Positions 9,701 to 17,276 of a DNA stretch of 64,000 nucleotides are shown here, in pieces. Under the pieces are notes generated by a model. The model was not told the DNA's origin, did no database searches, and saw only the letters and a list, made by a program, of their open reading frames with translations. Origin of the DNA: Roseofilum halophilum BLCC-M91 (GTDB lineage Bacteria > Cyanobacteriota > Cyanobacteriia > Cyanobacteriales > Desertifilaceae); NCBI RefSeq assembly GCF_030068445.1, contig NZ_JAQPOK010000084.1, positions 1 through 64,000 of the forward strand, read 5' to 3'. Each line of letters begins with the position of its first letter. Position 1 is the stretch's first letter. A program made the position numbers and the translations under genes.

Positions 9701-10693
9701 CTAAACGGTTAACACCTGATTAAACAAGTAACCCACGCTGATAATGCCCACAGTCATTAAGGTGATAAAAACCGCTAACAATTGAGGGCGCAATACCTTC
9801 CGCAAAATCACGATTTCTGGCAAAGATAAAGCCGTGACTGCCATGGTGAAGGCTAACACTGTACCCAAGGGGATACCTTTATTAACCAAGGCTTCACTAA
9901 TGGGCATCACCCCGGCAATATTGGCATATAGAGGCACACCGAGAACCACGGCAACCGGTACAGCTAAAGGATTATTTGCACCGGCAAATTCGCTAATGAA
10001 TGAGGTGGGGGCATAGCCATGAATGCCTGCACCAATGGCAATGCCAATTACTACATAAATCCAAACGGAGCTGATAATTTGACTCGACTGAGACCATCCC
10101 TGATTAAATCGCTCCTTCCAAGTCAGAGAGGAGTCGGAGCTATCCTCTGGGGGGACAGATTGCTCGGACTTTGGCAGTTGCCAAACGAAGGATTCCACCC
10201 ATCGCTCTAATTTGAGTTGGCCCATGATATATCCAGCCGCGATCGCCAATACTACCCCAAAGCCAATATAGATAAGGGTGACCTTAAAGCCAAACAATCC
10301 CCACAGCAACACCACCGCCACTTCATTCACCATGGGGGCAGAAATGAGATAAGAAAAGGTGACTCCTAACGGAATTCCCGCCGTCAAAAAGCCGATAAAC
10401 AAGGGAACTGCCGAACAGGAACAAAAGGGGGTAATAATTCCCACCAGGGCGGCTAAAATATTGCCACTGAACTGGCGTTTTCCGGCTAACCAATGGCGCA
10501 CATGCTCTGGTTGTAAAAAGCTCTGAACTGTACCCACCAGAAAGCTAATGATCGTCAGTAAGGTGAGAATCTTGGGCACATCATAGAGGAAAAACCGCAA
10601 ACTCTCGCCTAGGTGGGAGTCGAGGGGAATTCCCAACAGATGATTGACGATTTGACAGGCCAGCCAATCGAAGGGATAAAAGGGATCGAACAT
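9701..10693 (-). CDS. ArsP/YraQ-family permease
   Basis: A 330-residue integral membrane permease of the DUF318/ArsP_1 family (Pfam PF03773 as I recall). The family hallmark PFCSCSAVPLF is present at about residues 90-100, and the second half carries VPLYANIAGVMPI. About eight to nine hydrophobic helices are visible, with a hydrophilic loop around residues 170-195. Some relatives export trivalent organoarsenicals and others have unknown substrates. It is last in a three-gene minus-strand set: MerR regulator, thioredoxin-like protein (8-nt overlap), permease (27-nt gap). The set suggests a metal, metalloid or thiol-redox response. Confidence 0.88.
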   Translation of the reverse strand: MFDPFYPFDWLACQIVNHLLGIPLDSHLGESLRFFLYDVPKILTLLTIISFLVGTVQSFLQPEHVRHWLAGKRQFSGNILAALVGIITPFCSCSAVPLFIGFLTAGIPLGVTFSYLISAPMVNEVAVVLLWGLFGFKVTLIYIGFGVVLAIAAGYIMGQLKLERWVESFVWQLPKSEQSVPPEDSSDSSLTWKERFNQGWSQSSQIISSVWIYVVIGIAIGAGIHGYAPTSFISEFAGANNPLAVPVAVVLGVPLYANIAGVMPISEALVNKGIPLGTVLAFTMAVTALSLPEIVILRKVLRPQLLAVFITLMTVGIISVGYLFNQVLTV

Positions 10694-10720
10694 GGGTAAT
10701 TTTTCTGTCTACTGTTGGGT

Positions 10721-10963
10721 CTAATTTTGCAAGAAGGGTTTAATTTCGTCTGCACTCATGACTTTACCTTTGGCGACGAGTTTCCCGTTTACCATTAGGG
10801 CTGGAGTGGAGAGGACTCCCCGCTTGGCAATTTCGATCGCGTCTTTAATGTGTAAAACTTCTGCATCCAGACTGAGATCGGCGATCGCCTGCTTTGCATT
10901 CGTTTCTAACTGCTGACATTTCTTACAGCCAGTTCCCAAAACTTCCACTTGAATGTTACTCAT
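10721..10963 (-). CDS. Small thioredoxin-like redox protein (CxxC)
   Basis: An 80-residue thioredoxin-fold protein of the redox-active disulfide protein 2 type (TIGR00412). The active-site motif GTGCKKCQQLE is near residues 10-20, and the cis-Pro segment STPALMVNGKLVAKG is near residues 53-67. It is much shorter than standard thioredoxin, as expected. The start ATG overlaps the end of the upstream merR gene (shared ATGAGTAA), showing translational coupling. Relatives of this protein often accompany ArsP-type permeases. A role in reducing or passing a metal(loid) substrate is inference. Confidence 0.9.
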   Translation of the reverse strand: MSNIQVEVLGTGCKKCQQLETNAKQAIADLSLDAEVLHIKDAIEIAKRGVLSTPALMVNGKLVAKGKVMSADEIKPFLQN

Positions 10964-11396
10964 GATCTGACTCCTTCCTGAATTGATCCATCGATTGGGA
11001 AAAATTAACCGTATCTAAAACCACACATTCTCGATCCGTGACTTCTAGATTTTGGGCACAATAATTTACCAATGGGGTTAACTGATCGTGGAGAGCTTGT
11101 AACTGTTGAATCTGCTGTTCAATCTCGTTAAGTTTCTTACATAGGCGCTCATGCACCGCTTGACAAGTGAGCGATCGCCCATCCTTAAGCGCGAGAATAT
11201 CCTTAATCTCATCTAAACTTAGGCCCAACCCTTTCACTTGCACAATAAAAGCCAGTCGTTCCATATCGCTCTGACTAAACAAGCGATAGCCTGCTGCGGT
11301 GCGCTCAGGAGCAGGAATTAATCCGATCCGTTCATAAAAATAAAGGGTTTGTGGATTAATGCCTAAAGTGCGGGATACTTCGCCGACTTGAAACAT
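10956..11396 (-). CDS. MerR-family transcriptional regulator
   Basis: A 146-residue regulator from the ATG at 11396; a GTG three codons upstream is an alternative. The N-terminal winged helix-turn-helix is clear (FQVGEVSRTLGINPQTLYFYERIGLI). The Q-TLYFYERIGL pattern is typical of heavy-metal MerR proteins. The dimerisation helix spans about residues 80-115. Cysteines lie in LTCQAVHERLC, in NYCAQ and in RECVV, and could form an inducer site. It is first gene of the operon with the CxxC protein and permease, so it most likely controls that operon and its own promoter in the 11397-11530 region. Inducer unknown. Confidence 0.9.
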   Translation of the reverse strand: MFQVGEVSRTLGINPQTLYFYERIGLIPAPERTAAGYRLFSQSDMERLAFIVQVKGLGLSLDEIKDILALKDGRSLTCQAVHERLCKKLNEIEQQIQQLQALHDQLTPLVNYCAQNLEVTDRECVVLDTVNFSQSMDQFRKESDHE

Positions 11397-11532
11397 AGAT
11401 CTCACTTGGTTACCAGCTCAATAGCTCTACTCTAAACCCTATAGTCGAGTATAAAGTCAAGACCTTGAGCCAGCCTGATCCTTAGCACGGAGTCAACCGT
11501 AATCAATTTTGCTATAGTTGAAGCGAAATAGA

Positions 11533-11680
11533 GCAAACCTAAATGAGTTATGTAATGGCTGCCCCTCATCCCCCAGCCCCTTCTCCCGCAGGAGAAGGGG
11601 AGCAGAAGTCCCTCTCGGAGTGGGAGAGGGATATAGGGAGAGGGCATTTCCCCTTGCACAACTCATTTAGACTAGCTATA
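11533..11680. mobile_element. MITE-like repeat, copy 1
   Basis: An about 150-bp non-coding element. The left end GCAAACCTAAATGAGTTATG and the right end CACAACTCATTTAGACTAGC are imperfect inverted repeats sharing CTAAATGAGTT. The interior contains the hairpin-rich core GGGAGAGGGATATAGGGAG. A second copy with nearly identical ends lies at 13003-13177. No transposase is encoded, so it would be a non-autonomous element. No clear target-site duplication was identified. It sits just upstream of the cytochrome b561-like gene and may shape its leader. Confidence 0.65.
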
Positions 11681-11699
11681 GAGTGAATCCTTTTTGCTT

Positions 11700-12368
11700 A
11701 TGCCCCGGTCTATTCCTTACCAACCTGTTCTCCTGCGACTCTTACATGGTGGCAGTGCCCTACTGGTGATTTTGGCCCTGATTTCCGGTTTTTGGGTTTA
11801 TAACACCTATGATGGGCGTTGGGGTAGCCTACCCTTACCCAACCTACCCGATATCCAAGACATTCACGGCACGATCGCCGTTACCTTCCTGCTCTTACTT
11901 CCCCTCTTCGCCTTCTATAGTTTCCACATTGGCTATCATCGCCTCATTCAAGAGCAATCTTTTAACCCCTTAAAACAGGTGGGTAAACCGGTTTGGTGGA
12001 TCTTTATGCACCGTTTAGCCAATACCTTCATGTTGGTGGCCGCCACTTTCGCCGTCATCACCGGTAGAATGATGGAAGAAGAATGGCTTCCGGCTGGAGA
12101 AATTGACCGCCCCTGGTATTTAGCCCATTTAGTTTCATGGCTGATTGTATTCCTGAGTTTAGCTCTACATCTGTTACTAGCGGCTAAAGTGGGTGGAGTG
12201 CCTTTACTGCGATCGATGTTGCAATTCTCCCGGCGCGATCGAGATACTCCTAAATCTTGGTTGAGAGGTCTGAGAAAAATCTCCTCTAGTCGGCTCTTCC
12301 AATGGGTGGAAATCATGGTCATGGGGGGGATTATTTTGGCGTTTCTGCTCCCCGTCCTACCCTCATAA
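11700..12368 (+). CDS. Cytochrome b561-like membrane protein
   Basis: A 222-residue membrane protein with four main hydrophobic helices. Histidines lie in or near the helices at RLLHGGSALL, DIHGTIAV, FMHRLANTF and ALHLLLAAK, in positions expected for two b-type hemes of the cytochrome b/b6 domain family. The likely role is transmembrane electron transfer in the cytoplasmic or thylakoid membrane; the redox partner is unknown. The ATG at 11700 is chosen over a TTG two codons upstream. It lies directly after MITE copy 1 and is followed by an A/T-rich spacer (TCAATTCAAAATTCAAAAT repeats) before the cyclophilin gene. Confidence 0.75.
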   Translation: MPRSIPYQPVLLRLLHGGSALLVILALISGFWVYNTYDGRWGSLPLPNLPDIQDIHGTIAVTFLLLLPLFAFYSFHIGYHRLIQEQSFNPLKQVGKPVWWIFMHRLANTFMLVAATFAVITGRMMEEEWLPAGEIDRPWYLAHLVSWLIVFLSLALHLLLAAKVGGVPLLRSMLQFSRRDRDTPKSWLRGLRKISSSRLFQWVEIMVMGGIILAFLLPVLPS

Positions 12369-12552
12369 TATCAATTCAAAATTCAAAATTCAAAATTCAA
12401 AATGGGTAGACTCAAGTGCGATCGCCTGCTTTGTCTACACTCTACGACTCCCCCATTCCCTCATTCCTCCATTCCCCCACCCGGAGCTATTCTAGAACCG
12501 CCGAATTTGTGATAGGGTGAAAAGGTTGTCTAATTCGCCTCAAGGAGAAGCT

Positions 12553-12972
12553 ATGACCCGCGCCATTATGGAAACAGAAAAAGGGACGATTAACTTAGAA
12601 TTGTTCGATCAAGATGCTCCCAATACAGTAAAAAACTTTGTGGAATTATCCCAGAAAGGATTTTATGATGGACTGACTTTCCATCGGGTTATTGATAACT
12701 TTATGATTCAAGGAGGCTGTCCCCTAGGCACAGGAACCGGCGGCCCAGGGTACAAAATTAAGTGCGAAATTAATGATAATAAGCATGTAGCTGGAACCCT
12801 ATCTATGGCCCACGCAGGTCGGGATACTGGAGGCAGTCAGTTTTTTATTTGCCATGCTCCTCAACCCCATTTAGATGGTGTGCATACCACATTTGGTCAA
12901 ACCCAAGATATGGATGTGGTGAATGCTATTCGTAAGGGAGATAAGATTATTTCGGTGAAAATCGAAGAGTAG
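12553..12972 (+). CDS. Cyclophilin-type peptidyl-prolyl cis-trans isomerase
   Basis: A 139-residue cytosolic PPIase that catalyses proline isomerisation. Core motifs are [15 protein letters not shown], the active-site Arg and Phe region, [19 protein letters not shown] and [11 protein letters not shown]. It lacks a signal peptide. The ATG at 12553 is preceded by AAGGAG at 12542-12547, an optimal ribosome-binding site. An upstream in-frame start would add 12 unconserved residues. Downstream, a heptamer repeat and MITE copy 2 fill the gap to the next gene. Confidence 0.95.
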   Translation: MTRAIMETEKGTINLELFDQDAPNTVKNFVELSQKGFYDGLTFHRVIDNFMIQGGCPLGTGTGGPGYKIKCEINDNKHVAGTLSMAHAGRDTGGSQFFICHAPQPHLDGVHTTFGQTQDMDVVNAIRKGDKIISVKIEE

Positions 12973-12973
12973 G

Positions 12974-12999
12974 GAATGGGTAATGGGTAAGTAGGTAAT
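12974..12999. repeat. Short heptamer repeat run
   Basis: GGGAATGGGTAATGGGTAAG and following GTAGGTAAT: degenerate GGGTAAT heptamers immediately after the cyclophilin stop codon and before MITE copy 2. Confidence 0.6.
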
Positions 13000-13002
13000 A
13001 CA

Positions 13003-13177
13003 GCAAACCTAAATGAGTTATGTAATGGCTGCCCCTCATCCCCCTACCCCCTTCTCCCGCGGGCGCTGCCCTGAGCGAAGTCGAAGGGAGAAGAGGGAAA
13101 ACAGTCCCTCTCCCTTGGGAGAGGGATATAGGGAGAGGGCATTTCCCGTTGCACAACTCATTTAGACTAGCGATAGA
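13003..13177. mobile_element. MITE-like repeat, copy 2
   Basis: Ends match copy 1 at 11533-11680: GCAAACCTAAATGAGTTATG on the left and CACAACTCATTTAGACTAGC on the right. The interior is longer (about 175 bp in total), with an extra GCGCTGCCCTGAGCGAAGTC segment, and carries the core CCCTCTCCCTTGGGAGAGGG. The same core is found in the hairpin at 26235-26284. Both copies are in the same orientation and bracket the cytochrome b561-like and cyclophilin genes. Confidence 0.65.
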
Positions 13178-13223
13178 TAATAGGTAATTAATTGTCTATC
13201 GCCCCATTTTCCTATCTCCAAAA

Positions 13224-14486
13224 TTATCCCTCTAAACCGCGACCTAATGTTTGCTCTAGCATCTCTACATCCGGAACTTCTTCTGGTGCATAATATCCGG
13301 CTGCTCGTTTGGCTGTAATCTCCACTTGGGCATCTTTGGGAATTAATTCGGGAGGGATGGGAACCCGCTCGATAACTTCAATGCCAGAATTGGTAATGGC
13401 ATCATATTTCAGGTTACTCATGGATACTAATCGGTCAATGCGGGTTAAGCCTAGCCAGTGTAGGACATCGGGCATAAATTCCTGAAAGCGCATATCTTGA
13501 ACTCCGGCAACACATTCGGTACGCTCAAAATAGGCTTTGGCCCGATCGCCGCCTTCTTGACGTTTGCGAGCATTATAGACCAGAAACTTCGTAACTTCAC
13601 CGAGGGCGCGACCTTCCTTGCGGAAGTAAACAATGACTCCTAGACCTCCTTCCTGGGCGGTGCGAATACAGACCTCGATGCCATGGGCAAGATAGGGGCG
13701 ACAGGTGCAAATGTCAGAGCCAAAGACATCGGAACCGTTACACTCATCATGGACGCGCACGGCGATCGCGCGATCGCCATCTGAAATCGCCCTTAAATCG
13801 CCAATTAAATACACCGTCATTCCGCCAATGGGGGGTAAATATAACACCAAATCCGGGCGGGTCACCAACTCTGGAAACATGCCCCCTGTCTGCTCAAACA
13901 GGGCCTGACGCAGATCCATTTCCTCGACTCCAATCCGTTTGGCAATTCCCGGTAAATACCACACCGGCTCGATCGCCGCTTTGACAACGACTAAATCCCC
14001 ACCTTCCTTGAGAATCTTGCCATCAGCTTGCAACCGTCCCTGATTTACAGCTTCCTGAAGTTCAGGCATATTAATATGGGCTTGGGTAATGGCGATCGTC
14101 GGGCGAATATCAACTCCCTGTTCATAAAATTGGGTATAAATTTCACCCACACGAGCGCCAAAGGGGTCTAGAGAAACAATCTTATCCGGATCGCTCCAAC
14201 TGGGATGGGGGCCAATATCAGCCACGGGGGCAGTATTGGTTAAATCTGCTCGATGTTCCGGGTTCAGCGCTCGACGAGCTACCGCTAGGGCCCGATAAAT
14301 GGCATAGGAACCCGAATGAGTTCCGATCACATTCCGGTGCGCTGGATTAGTTAACGTGGCAATTACCGGCCCCCTAACGATGGGATCGGCATTTCCCCAA
14401 TCAATGGCGATCGGTTTTGCCCCACTGCTGCGAGGATGGGACGTGAGGACAATGGGTTTAGACTTACGACGGGTTGAATCAGCCAT
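13224..14486 (-). CDS. GTP cyclohydrolase II homologue, URC1-like
   Basis: A 420-residue protein whose C-terminal half resembles GTP cyclohydrolase II. It contains the zinc-site region HDECNGSDVFGSDICTCRPYL and VYFRKEGRALGEV, and keeps three cysteines of the metal centre. The long N-terminal half (PIAIDWGNADPIVRGPVIAT and following) is not found in riboflavin-pathway RibA. This two-part layout matches the URC1 branch known from uracil catabolism in yeast and present in bacteria. It probably acts on a uracil-derived or related substrate, not in riboflavin synthesis (inference). Start at MADSTRRK; the longer ORF runs back through the intergenic region. It is divergent from an AllA-type ureidoglycolate lyase. 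Confidence 0.75.
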   Translation of the reverse strand: MADSTRRKSKPIVLTSHPRSSGAKPIAIDWGNADPIVRGPVIATLTNPAHRNVIGTHSGSYAIYRALAVARRALNPEHRADLTNTAPVADIGPHPSWSDPDKIVSLDPFGARVGEIYTQFYEQGVDIRPTIAITQAHINMPELQEAVNQGRLQADGKILKEGGDLVVVKAAIEPVWYLPGIAKRIGVEEMDLRQALFEQTGGMFPELVTRPDLVLYLPPIGGMTVYLIGDLRAISDGDRAIAVRVHDECNGSDVFGSDICTCRPYLAHGIEVCIRTAQEGGLGVIVYFRKEGRALGEVTKFLVYNARKRQEGGDRAKAYFERTECVAGVQDMRFQEFMPDVLHWLGLTRIDRLVSMSNLKYDAITNSGIEVIERVPIPPELIPKDAQVEITAKRAAGYYAPEEVPDVEMLEQTLGRGLEG

Positions 14487-14680
14487 AGAGACCAGGGGAG
14501 AGTGGACAATTGACAGTTGTATACTGTATTGTGTCACGATTTTTGAGAGTGGGATCGAAACTTGTCCGCCGATAATGCGACCCATCCCTGGCGCGATCGC
14601 ATTCCCCAGACGCTTAAACTGATAGAACAACAGTTGTCTTGACCGGCTAATATCCTGCCATTTCCCTATTCCCTTTTGCA

Positions 14681-15184
14681 ATGACCGAACCCCTCAAACT
14701 GCAACCCCTTCCCGCACCTTGGATCGCCCCAGAAACCTTTGCCCCTTACGGTCAAGTCATCTGGGCAACCGACGATGGCAAACCCTATGATTCCCAGGAT
14801 GCCCAACTGATCCTCGATCGCGGAACACCCCGATTTTACATCATGCGCTTGCACCAAAACGGGCGCAAATTTGCCGCCATTACCCGTCATCAAAACTGTA
14901 CTCAATGCCTGGGATCTCTTGAAGGTAAAGATTGGTTTTTAGGCGTTGCACCTCCGAGCGAGAACTCAAAACCCGACCCAGAGCAGATCCGCGCCTTTCA
15001 TATTCCCGGTAATTGCTTCGTTAAACTCCACCTGGGAACCTGGCACGCTGGGCCCCATATTGACCACGATTTCGTAGATTTTTATAACCTAGAATTAAGC
15101 GATACCAATATTACCGACCATCAAACCTGTAATCTGGGTTTAACCTATGGTCTAGAGTTTGAAATCAGCGATCGCCGATCCTAA
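14681..15184 (+). CDS. Ureidoglycolate lyase (AllA-like)
   Basis: A 167-residue cupin-fold protein of the ureidoglycolate lyase family, which splits ureidoglycolate into glyoxylate and urea. Supporting segments are LQPLPAPWIAPETFAPYGQV at the N-terminus, RFYIMRL, TRHQNCTQCLGSLEGKDW, and GTWHAGPHIDHDFVDFYNLE, where family members place the substrate-binding His/Glu region. Other allantoin-degradation genes are absent. The divergent neighbour is a URC1-like protein, so a pyrimidine-ring degradation role producing a ureido intermediate is plausible (inference). Its stop lies 8 nt from the convergent methyltransferase stop. Confidence 0.8.
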   Translation: MTEPLKLQPLPAPWIAPETFAPYGQVIWATDDGKPYDSQDAQLILDRGTPRFYIMRLHQNGRKFAAITRHQNCTQCLGSLEGKDWFLGVAPPSENSKPDPEQIRAFHIPGNCFVKLHLGTWHAGPHIDHDFVDFYNLELSDTNITDHQTCNLGLTYGLEFEISDRRS

Positions 15185-15192
15185 TCCATAAT

Positions 15193-16089
15193 TCATTCAA
15201 AAAGGCTGGGTTGAACCACCAAATTATCGATTCTATGTTGCGCCATTTCTTGATATTGCTTGACTATTTCACAGCCAATAAATTTTCTCTGGTTCTTGAG
15301 CGCTACAACGCCCGTTGTTCCTGAACCCGTAAACGGATCAAAAACAATATCTCCTTTCCGAGTTGAAGCCAAAAGGCAAGTTTCAACCAAAGCTTCAGGA
15401 TAAACTGCAAAATGGGCATCCCTAAATTTTCCTAACGGAATTTCCCAAACTGTCCTTTTATTTCTCCCTTTAGGATGAAAAGCCTGATCCCATCGACCAT
15501 TGTGTAAGTTTTGATGACCTGAATTTTTTCCTTTTTCTGGTGTCCCATTCCGTTTTCCTAAATGATTTCTTCCTCCTTTCATTTTGGACTTTTCCGTAAA
15601 AGTAACATGCGGCTCTCTAATCGCGTCTGCATTGTAGTAATAATTGCTTGATTTGGCAAATAAAAAAATATATTCATGATCCGTTGTGGGTCTATTCTTC
15701 ACTGAAGAAGGCATCGCGTTAGGCTTTTTCCATATAATATCACTTCTAAGAATCCAACCAGTATCTTTAAGAGCAAAGGCCATGCGCCAAGGAATTCCTT
15801 GAAGTTCTTTATTTCTGTAAGTGTCCCCTAGATTCAACCATAACAGTCCATCTTCACGGAGTTTAGGTTGAATCAATTTAAAGCAGGAAACAAGATTTTC
15901 AATATATAATTCGACGCTATTTTCTCTGCCAATTTCATGTTTATTGTCCAAGCTATCACTATATTTTCTATGTCCGAAATAAGGCGGACTAGTTATAACG
16001 GCTTGCAGGATATTATTGGGTATTTTATCAACCACAGAACGAATATCCCCCAGGAGAATTTTGTTGATTATTTCATCCAGATTATCCAT
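15193..16089 (-). CDS. Type II DNA methyltransferase (SPPY, probable N4-cytosine)
   Basis: A 298-residue amino-methyltransferase. Motif IV TSPPYFGHRKYSD is at residues 33-45 and motif I DPFTGSGTTGVVALKNQRKF is near residue 260. The catalytic motif precedes the SAM-binding motif, as in the beta class. An SPPY tetrapeptide is more typical of N4-cytosine than N6-adenine enzymes. It protects the host site from the partner nuclease. Its start overlaps the upstream endonuclease gene by 8 nt (ATGGATAA). Both genes look more AT-rich than their neighbours, suggesting horizontal acquisition. Recognition sequence cannot be predicted here. Confidence 0.9.
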   Translation of the reverse strand: MDNLDEIINKILLGDIRSVVDKIPNNILQAVITSPPYFGHRKYSDSLDNKHEIGRENSVELYIENLVSCFKLIQPKLREDGLLWLNLGDTYRNKELQGIPWRMAFALKDTGWILRSDIIWKKPNAMPSSVKNRPTTDHEYIFLFAKSSNYYYNADAIREPHVTFTEKSKMKGGRNHLGKRNGTPEKGKNSGHQNLHNGRWDQAFHPKGRNKRTVWEIPLGKFRDAHFAVYPEALVETCLLASTRKGDIVFDPFTGSGTTGVVALKNQRKFIGCEIVKQYQEMAQHRIDNLVVQPSLFE

Positions 16090-17050
16090 AACTTAAAATA
16101 TCTTGAATATACTTATTCAATTCAATTTGGGAACAGTCATCAAAGCCCAAGAATTGATTGGGATTCATATTAAAGTGGAATAGCTTATCAATTTTGTTTT
16201 GCATATTACCCAGTTCAGAGATAGACCAATTCAGGGCAACAATAACTACTATTATATAATAGCTTTGTGGATCATCCTTAAGTTCTCCAATCGAAGCCAT
16301 GATATCCCTAGTGAACAGATGGGAATGACCTCCTCCTTCAGTTTCTCGCGTTTTAATTGGCATTAAGATAATTTTTTTAGGGCTACCATCTGAAGGAATA
16401 AGTTCTACAGAAACATCAATTGTATGTTGATTGATTTTAATTTGCTTGTCAGCAATGATGATTTTCTTATATTTTCCATAATTGCCATGAATAGCATAAT
16501 GATTCTGAAATGCTGTAATGATAGCAGTTCGCGCACTCGCCTCAAGATAATGTCCTTTAATGCTACGTCGAGACCCTTCTAGACGATCAATAATAACTTC
16601 TCGTACTGTTAACCAGCTAAAACTCTGAACCCACGATCGGTATTCAACAATCAACTCCGCCAAAGTATCAGTTTCTGCCGCTATCTTTTTGATTTTTTTT
16701 AGTTTTCTCATGCGTGTAATCAGAGGGGCTAATCTTTGTTGAGGAGCATCCCGAATTATCCATGCAAAGAAATAGAAACAGGCTTTGTTATGGGGATAAA
16801 CTCTACCAATACCGTCAAAGAGTAAAGGCCGTTTCTCTTCTCTTTCATGATAGCAGGCATCAATAATAGAAATTAGCTCACTTTTACTGACAGACATGAG
16901 GATTTGATTTAAATCTTTATGCGATCCAGTTAATCGTTTTGCCGTTCTTTCTACCCAGTCATAAAATGGTTTGGCTTGGTCAGCAAGGTTGGCAAGTTCT
17001 ACTAAACGATAGTGGGTAATATTAACTTGGTGAACAATCAATTCGTTCAT
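16082..17050 (-). CDS. Probable type II restriction endonuclease
   Basis: A 322-residue protein coupled to the methyltransferase gene. The probable PD-(D/E)xK-like core is in residues about 195-245: acidic residues in HTIDVSVELIPSDG, then a beta strand with ILMPIKTRETEGGGHSHLFT containing a candidate catalytic Lys and Glu. The rest is helical with no recognised domain. Identification rests mainly on the operon position, the size and the nuclease-like core. It is transcribed before the methyltransferase, an order that needs regulation to protect the host when newly acquired. No controller (C) protein gene is visible. AT-rich composition supports transfer. Confidence 0.72.
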   Translation of the reverse strand: MNELIVHQVNITHYRLVELANLADQAKPFYDWVERTAKRLTGSHKDLNQILMSVSKSELISIIDACYHEREEKRPLLFDGIGRVYPHNKACFYFFAWIIRDAPQQRLAPLITRMRKLKKIKKIAAETDTLAELIVEYRSWVQSFSWLTVREVIIDRLEGSRRSIKGHYLEASARTAIITAFQNHYAIHGNYGKYKKIIIADKQIKINQHTIDVSVELIPSDGSPKKIILMPIKTRETEGGGHSHLFTRDIMASIGELKDDPQSYYIIVVIVALNWSISELGNMQNKIDKLFHFNMNPNQFLGFDDCSQIELNKYIQDILSYG

Positions 17051-17098
17051 TTGTAATCCTTGATTTTGGGAAGGGGAGAGGGCAGTTAATATTTAATA

Positions 17099-17225
17099 TC
17101 ATTTAAAGGTTGCGCTAATCTCTTGACCCTCATTCCCCAGTTTCCCTTCGCCGATACTTACAGCAGTAGGTAAGGCACGGCTTAAAGTGGTCGAAGGTGA
17201 ATCAATAGCGGACTCCTCCTGCCCA
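17099..17225 (-). pseudogene. Possible tnpB-like C-terminal remnant
   Basis: A short open stretch on the minus strand ends at a TGA (17101-17099) and reads GGQEESAIDSPSTTL then SRALPTAVSIGEGKLG, interrupted upstream by TAG. The Ser/Thr/Gly-rich tail reminds me of C-terminal ends of IS200/IS605-type TnpB proteins in cyanobacteria. No catalytic part remains. It lies in the 226-nt gap between the restriction operon and murE, which would fit a decayed mobile element beside a transferred operon. The resemblance is from memory and weak. Confidence 0.25.
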
Positions 17226-17276
17226 CCCTAGGAGGATTGGCTTGTCTTTGAACTGTTGCTCAACCGTCTTGTTCGG

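Noticed and set aside
11432-11659. Minus-strand ORF inside MITE copy 1, similar to one at 12947-13156
   Set aside because: The similarity (MRGSHYITHLGLLY) comes from the repeated DNA itself; both are byproducts of the element and lack independent support.
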